Position numbers and translations under genes: made by a program. 19,156 bases of DNA from an uncultured Gammaproteobacteria bacterium (lineage in GTDB: Bacteria; Pseudomonadota; Gammaproteobacteria; Arenicellales; UBA868): NCBI GenBank assembly GCA_913051905.1, contig CAJXBY010000035.1, forward strand, positions 1 to 19,156, read 5' to 3'. Numbering within the stretch: position 1 is the stretch's first letter; every line of letters starts with the position of its first letter. The notes beneath the pieces were generated by a model. That model saw only the letters and a program-made list of their open reading frames with translations, made no database searches and was not told where the DNA came from. Positions 15,496 to 19,156 of the stretch are shown one piece after another.

Positions 15496-17199
15496 ATGAA
15501 GAAGACGTTTATTTGTAGTGTCGCGCTTGCGGCGGGGCTGGCCATTGCTGGTAGCGCCGTTGCCGCTGAGCGCGGGAGGGACGGTGAGGTCAAATTGATC
15601 TACTGGCAGGCACCCTCAACGATGAATCCCTATCTTTCCGGAGGGGGTAAGGAACTAGAGGCCTCCTCAATCGTGATCGAGGCGCTTGCGCGTTACGATC
15701 CCGATGGGAACCTTGTGCCCTGGCTAGTCGATGAGATTCCGACTGTCGAAAACGGTGGGGTGTCCGACGATTTGAAGTCCATCACCTGGACGCTGTCGGA
15801 AGGTATCACCTGGTCTGACGGTACACCGCTCACATCGGCCGATGTATCGTTCACGTATGACTACTGTACGCACCCGGATACGGGATGTACGCAGTCGAAC
15901 TACTACAACGACATTGAATCGATTGAAACACCGGATGATCGGACGGTGAAAATCAACTTCACTGTCCCGAAACCGTTTCCTTACGCACCGTTCGTGAGTC
16001 AACAGTCTCCGGTAATCCAGAAAGCGCAGTTCGAAAACTGTATCGGTGCTAAAGCCCATGGTTGTACGGATCAGAACTTCTATCCAATCGGAACCGGTGG
16101 ATTCAAGGTCAAGGACTTCAAACCCAACGATGTGATTATCTTTGAAGCCAATGATAATTACCGTGTCGCCGGAAAGCCTGCATTTCAGACAATAGTATTT
16201 AAAGGTGGCGGAGATGCGGTCTCGTCGGCGCGTTCCGTGCTTGAGACGGGTGAGTTTGACTATGCCTGGAATCTGCAGGTCGCTCCTGAAATACTGTCTG
16301 AGATGGAAAAGAAAGGCAAAGGCGAAGTCATCAGTGCTTTCGGTACGTATGTTGAACGCCTAATGGTCAACTTCACCAACCCTAATACCCCTGATAATCG
16401 GTCCGAGTATATGGACGGAAACAACCCGCATCCTTTTCTCACGGACTATGCGGTACGGCGTGCGCTTTCACTCGCTATAGATCGCCAAATTCTGGTTGAT
16501 GCAGGATACGGCTCAGCTGGCGTGGTTGCGTGTAACGTTGTTGAAGGTCCGGCGATCTATCGCTCAGACGCCAACGAAGAGTGCAAAACCCAGAACATCG
16601 CGGAAGCAAACCGAATTCTCGATGAGGCGGGTTGGGCACGTGGCTCCGATGGCGTTCGAGCCAAGGACGGTGTGAAGATTTCTATTCTCTATCAGACATC
16701 GACCAATGCGGTTCGTCAGGACACCCAGGCGTTCATCAAGGAGATGTGGAAGGCCATTGGGGTCGAAACTGAACTGAGAAACATTTCAGCATCCGTGTTT
16801 TTCGGCGGTGACCCGGCCAGTCCGGATACCTACCAGAAGTTCTACGCAGACATCGAGATGTATACCAACGGTCCCTCTGGTACCGATCAGGAGACTTACA
16901 TGGCGGGCTGGACTTGCAGTGAAATGGCTCAAAAGTCCAATACCTGGGGCGGTAATAATATGCCGCGCTGGTGCAACCCGGAATACGACAAACTGTCTGC
17001 CAAGATGGCTAAAACGGCAGCTTTGAGTGAGCGTATTAAGCTGGTTAAAACCATGAACGATATGCTGATGCAGGACTACGTAATGATCCCGCTGATCTAT
17101 CGTGGTTCCGTTTCGGGCCGTGCCAATTCATTGAAAAATGTTTGGATGAACGGCTGGGATGCAGAAACATGGAATATTGCTGATTGGGAACGTCAGTAA
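15496..17199 (+). CDS. Periplasmic peptide-binding protein, DppA/OppA-like (SBP_bac_5)
   Basis: This 567-residue solute-binding protein of the SBP_bac_5 family captures the substrate in the periplasm and delivers it to the permease pair. A Sec signal peptide is clear: KK, a hydrophobic core, then AGSAVAA, with cutting expected near residue 24. There is no lipobox, so it is soluble, as in Gram-negative bacteria. Family landmarks are WSDGTPLTSADV (106-117), GTGGFKV (199-205) and the RRALSLAID helix start (321-329). The mature part has eight cysteines in four local pairs (124/131, 182/190, 346/363, 474/493), suggesting disulfides. It is a little longer than typical DppA, and the bound peptide or conjugate cannot be predicted. 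The downstream hairpin at 17226 may make its expression exceed that of the permeases. Confidence 0.92.
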   Translation: MKKTFICSVALAAGLAIAGSAVAAERGRDGEVKLIYWQAPSTMNPYLSGGGKELEASSIVIEALARYDPDGNLVPWLVDEIPTVENGGVSDDLKSITWTLSEGITWSDGTPLTSADVSFTYDYCTHPDTGCTQSNYYNDIESIETPDDRTVKINFTVPKPFPYAPFVSQQSPVIQKAQFENCIGAKAHGCTDQNFYPIGTGGFKVKDFKPNDVIIFEANDNYRVAGKPAFQTIVFKGGGDAVSSARSVLETGEFDYAWNLQVAPEILSEMEKKGKGEVISAFGTYVERLMVNFTNPNTPDNRSEYMDGNNPHPFLTDYAVRRALSLAIDRQILVDAGYGSAGVVACNVVEGPAIYRSDANEECKTQNIAEANRILDEAGWARGSDGVRAKDGVKISILYQTSTNAVRQDTQAFIKEMWKAIGVETELRNISASVFFGGDPASPDTYQKFYADIEMYTNGPSGTDQETYMAGWTCSEMAQKSNTWGGNNMPRWCNPEYDKLSAKMAKTAALSERIKLVKTMNDMLMQDYVMIPLIYRGSVSGRANSLKNVWMNGWDAETWNIADWERQ

Positions 17200-17225
17200 G
17201 CTAACTCGCTAATTAATCAGATAAA

Positions 17226-17256
17226 GCAGTTTGCGGGCTTGGTGCCCGCAAACTGC
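17226..17256 (+). terminator. Intra-operon hairpin after the binding protein gene
   Basis: GCAGTTTGCGGGC (17226-17238) pairs perfectly with GCCCGCAAACTGC (17244-17256) around the 5 nt loop TTGGT. It is preceded by AAA and followed by the moderately T-rich ATTCTTTGTT. It starts 27 bp after the binding protein stop and ends 31 bp before the permease start. Such hairpins commonly cause partial termination or protect the 3' end of binding protein mRNA. The weak T-tract fits attenuation or stabilisation better than full termination. Confidence 0.75.
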
Positions 17257-17287
17257 ATTCTTTGTTAAGCCTTTCGGCTCTAAAGTT

Positions 17288-18301
17288 TTGATTCGCTATA
17301 TCATCAGACGGTTGCTGATCGCCATCCCGACTTTGTTGGTGATCAGTTTCGTCATCTTTGCCATTCTGGATCTTGCGCCGAGCGACCCGACGGGCAACCT
17401 GCCTATGACGGTGCCACCTGAGGTCAGGGAAAAAATCCGCCTGTCTCTGGGCCTCGGTGAGCCGATGCATATCCGCTATTACAAGTGGTGTGTTCAGTTT
17501 TTTGTCAACGAGCCACTGAATATTCTGCAGCAAACATTAGGTGTCACCATTGGAGACGACGAAAATAGAACTCGCATTCTGTCCTGGGCCACCCGGAGCC
17601 CGGTTGTCGATCTGATCATACAGCGGACGCCGCAGACGCTGTGGGTGGTCGGACTCTCCTATGTTGTTGGTACCCTACTAGCGATTCCGATTGGAATTAT
17701 TCAGGCCTACCGGCAGTATTCCTGGTTCGATCAGATCGGAACGTTCGTCGCCATGATCGGATTTTCTGTGCCTACTTTTTTTACAGGAGTGGTGGCAATT
17801 ATCATCTTCAGTGTTCAGCTTGAGTGGCTGCCGATGATCTACGACACCACTCTAGAGGTAAATAGTTGGCAGAACTTCGTGCTTCAATTCAAACAGATGA
17901 TCATGCCGGTAATGGTGCTTGCTCTATGGCAGGCAGCGCAGCTCAGCCGCTTCATGCGCGCTTCAATTCTCGATAACCTAAATCTTGATTACGTGCGGAC
18001 CGCAAGATCCAAGGGCCGGAACGAACGGGCCGTGTTGTTGATCCATGTATTGCGGAACAGCATGATCCCGGTGATCACACTGATCGCACTAGGTATACCC
18101 CATATATTCGGTGGGGCGATTATCACCGAACAGATTTTTCGCGTTAACGGGCTAGGTCAGCTTCTTATTATTGCGATTGAGGGCGCCGATATTCCTACGG
18201 TACAAACCCTCACTTTTTTGTTTGCTATTTTGATCGTTCTGTTTAATCTTATTGCAGACGTTCTCTATGGGATTCTCGATCCCCGGATTCGCTATGACTG
18301 A
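17288..18301 (+). CDS. dppB: Peptide ABC importer permease, DppB/OppB-like
   Basis: This 337-residue inner-membrane permease forms half of the translocation pore. The first helix (about 7-28) follows the typical IRYIIRRLL lead. A periplasmic stretch of about 80 residues follows, then five further hydrophobic segments. The EAA-type coupling loop, DYVRTARSKG (about 234-243) with a following HVLRN, contacts the ATPases, and the family C-terminus DVLYGILDPRIRYD is intact. The frame is open back to TTG 17231, but that codon lies inside the perfect hairpin and the extra residues are unlike the family. TTG 17288 gives the family N-terminus (MIRYI). It has no strong ribosome site, so its rate of translation may be low. 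It overlaps the next permease gene by 8 bp. Confidence 0.9.
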   Translation: MIRYIIRRLLIAIPTLLVISFVIFAILDLAPSDPTGNLPMTVPPEVREKIRLSLGLGEPMHIRYYKWCVQFFVNEPLNILQQTLGVTIGDDENRTRILSWATRSPVVDLIIQRTPQTLWVVGLSYVVGTLLAIPIGIIQAYRQYSWFDQIGTFVAMIGFSVPTFFTGVVAIIIFSVQLEWLPMIYDTTLEVNSWQNFVLQFKQMIMPVMVLALWQAAQLSRFMRASILDNLNLDYVRTARSKGRNERAVLLIHVLRNSMIPVITLIALGIPHIFGGAIITEQIFRVNGLGQLLIIAIEGADIPTVQTLTFLFAILIVLFNLIADVLYGILDPRIRYD

Positions 18302-19156
18302 AGCAGTTAAGTCTGGTGTCGCCCAAGAACTGAGCACCGAACACCGCTCACTCTGGAGTGATGTCTGGCGCCAGTTCTGTAAGCACAAAGGTGCACTGGT
18401 AGGGGTTGTTGTCTTTGTGTTGATCGCACTGACTGTGTTTTTTGGCCCCTATTTTTACGATGTCGATCCCAACGCAATTGATTTCAGGGCGCGTAATCTA
18501 TCACCGAGTCTTGAACACCCTCTCGGTACTGACAATATCGGTCGTGACACGATGGCAGCCATGCTTGTTGGCGGACAGGTTTCATTGGCGGTGGGCTTTC
18601 TGGCGATGCTGATTGCCCTCTTGTTAGGCACACTGATTGGAGTCCTGGCAGGTTTTATAAAGGCACTCGACGGTCCCTTGATGCGCTTGACTGATCTGTT
18701 TCTGGCCCTGCCGATATTACCGCTGCTGCTGGTCAGCATCATGCTGTTCAGGGACACCTTGCGTTCGCTCTATGGCCCCGAAAATGGAATCTTCATTCTG
18801 ATCGTCTTCATGATCGGTATCACCAGCTGGATGCATACCGCCAGGATCGTGCGAGGCGATGTGCTCGGTATCAAGGAGCGCGAATTCGTTCTCGCAGCAC
18901 ACAGCATCGGCGCTAGGCGGCGCAAGATCATATTCAGGCATATTCTGCCGAATGTCCTAAGCCCAATTATGGTCGCAGCAACGCTCGGGATTGCCAACGC
19001 TATTATTACCGAGTCGGCGCTGTCGTTTTTGGGGCTTGGCTTCCCGCCAGATTTCCCCACTTGGGGCCGGTTGCTCTACGACGGCACTAAATTCATTCAG
19101 ATCACACCTTCGCGGGTGATCTGGCCCGGTCTTTTTATCGCCCTGACAGTGCTGAG
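18294..19156 (+). CDS. dppC: Peptide ABC importer permease, DppC/OppC-like, 3' end cut by window edge
   Basis: The frame runs open from ATG 18294 to the end of the window, giving 287 residues; only a short C-terminal tail should be missing. A hydrophilic N-terminus (1-32) precedes helix 1 (about 33-54). The DppC landmarks HPLGTDNIGRD (75-85), the EAA loop EFVLAAHSIGA (197-207) with RHILPN (215-220), and SFLGLGFPP (244-252) with PTWGRLL (255-261) are present. With the preceding permease it forms the membrane channel. The start overlaps the DppB stop by 8 bp (ATGACTGA arrangement), so the two are translationally coupled. Any further importer or catabolic gene would lie beyond the edge. Confidence 0.92.
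   Translation, partial: MTEAVKSGVAQELSTEHRSLWSDVWRQFCKHKGALVGVVVFVLIALTVFFGPYFYDVDPNAIDFRARNLSPSLEHPLGTDNIGRDTMAAMLVGGQVSLAVGFLAMLIALLLGTLIGVLAGFIKALDGPLMRLTDLFLALPILPLLLVSIMLFRDTLRSLYGPENGIFILIVFMIGITSWMHTARIVRGDVLGIKEREFVLAAHSIGARRRKIIFRHILPNVLSPIMVAATLGIANAIITESALSFLGLGFPPDFPTWGRLLYDGTKFIQITPSRVIWPGLFIALTVL

Noticed and set aside
17231..17287. An upstream TTG start adding 19 residues to the DppB-like permease
   Set aside because: The codon lies within a perfect hairpin, and the added residues precede the normal family N-terminus.

Overview
This is a bacterial window of 19,156 bp, densely coded on both strands, with no RNA gene, CRISPR array, insertion sequence or phage gene that I can see. 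Roughly balanced to moderately high G+C, Shine-Dalgarno sites, a binding protein exported by a plain Sec signal without a lipobox, and the family mix (Dpp/Opp importer, PatB/MalY C-S lyase, DoeB/EutE-like deacylase) suggest a Gram-negative proteobacterium, probably free-living and perhaps marine. The lineage is inference; no marker gene is present. No gap without a gene reaches 300 bp; the largest are about 270 bp (13027-13296) and 180 bp (15316-15495).

Left block, + strand, 1-3796: an MFS transporter cut by the window edge, a PatB/MalY-type PLP C-S lyase or aminotransferase, an NADP(H)-type short-chain dehydrogenase and a single-domain rhodanese. The gaps are 56-103 bp, so they may be one loose transcription unit. 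C-S lyase plus rhodanese hints at thiol or sulfur metabolism.

Central block, - strand, 13026 down to 3811: seven closely packed genes, probably one operon. In transcription order they are a large BNR/Asp-box repeat protein, an MFS transporter, a DoeB/EutE-like zinc amidohydrolase of the succinylglutamate desuccinylase/aspartoacylase family, a glycosylasparaginase-family Ntn hydrolase, a SAM methyltransferase, and two different single-domain fold-type II PLP dehydratases (threonine/serine dehydratase or EutB type). It ends 14 bp from the rhodanese gene, facing it.

Right block, + strand, 13297 to the edge: a Dpp/Opp-type peptide ABC importer in the order ATPase (DppD), ATPase (DppF), binding protein (DppA), permease (DppB), permease (DppC, cut). 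A perfect 13-bp-stem hairpin lies between the binding protein gene and the first permease gene.

The importer and the seven-gene operon are divergently transcribed from one 270 bp region. The simplest reading is one uptake-and-breakdown locus: the importer brings in a small peptide or amide-linked amino acid conjugate, the two amidohydrolases release a free amino acid, and the dehydratases deaminate a hydroxy amino acid to a 2-oxo acid. This resembles part of ectoine/hydroxyectoine breakdown (EutB and DoeB/EutE families) but lacks the ring-opening DoeA/EutD and EutC within the window, so the substrate is probably different or the pathway is incomplete here. The substrate is not shown by the sequence.
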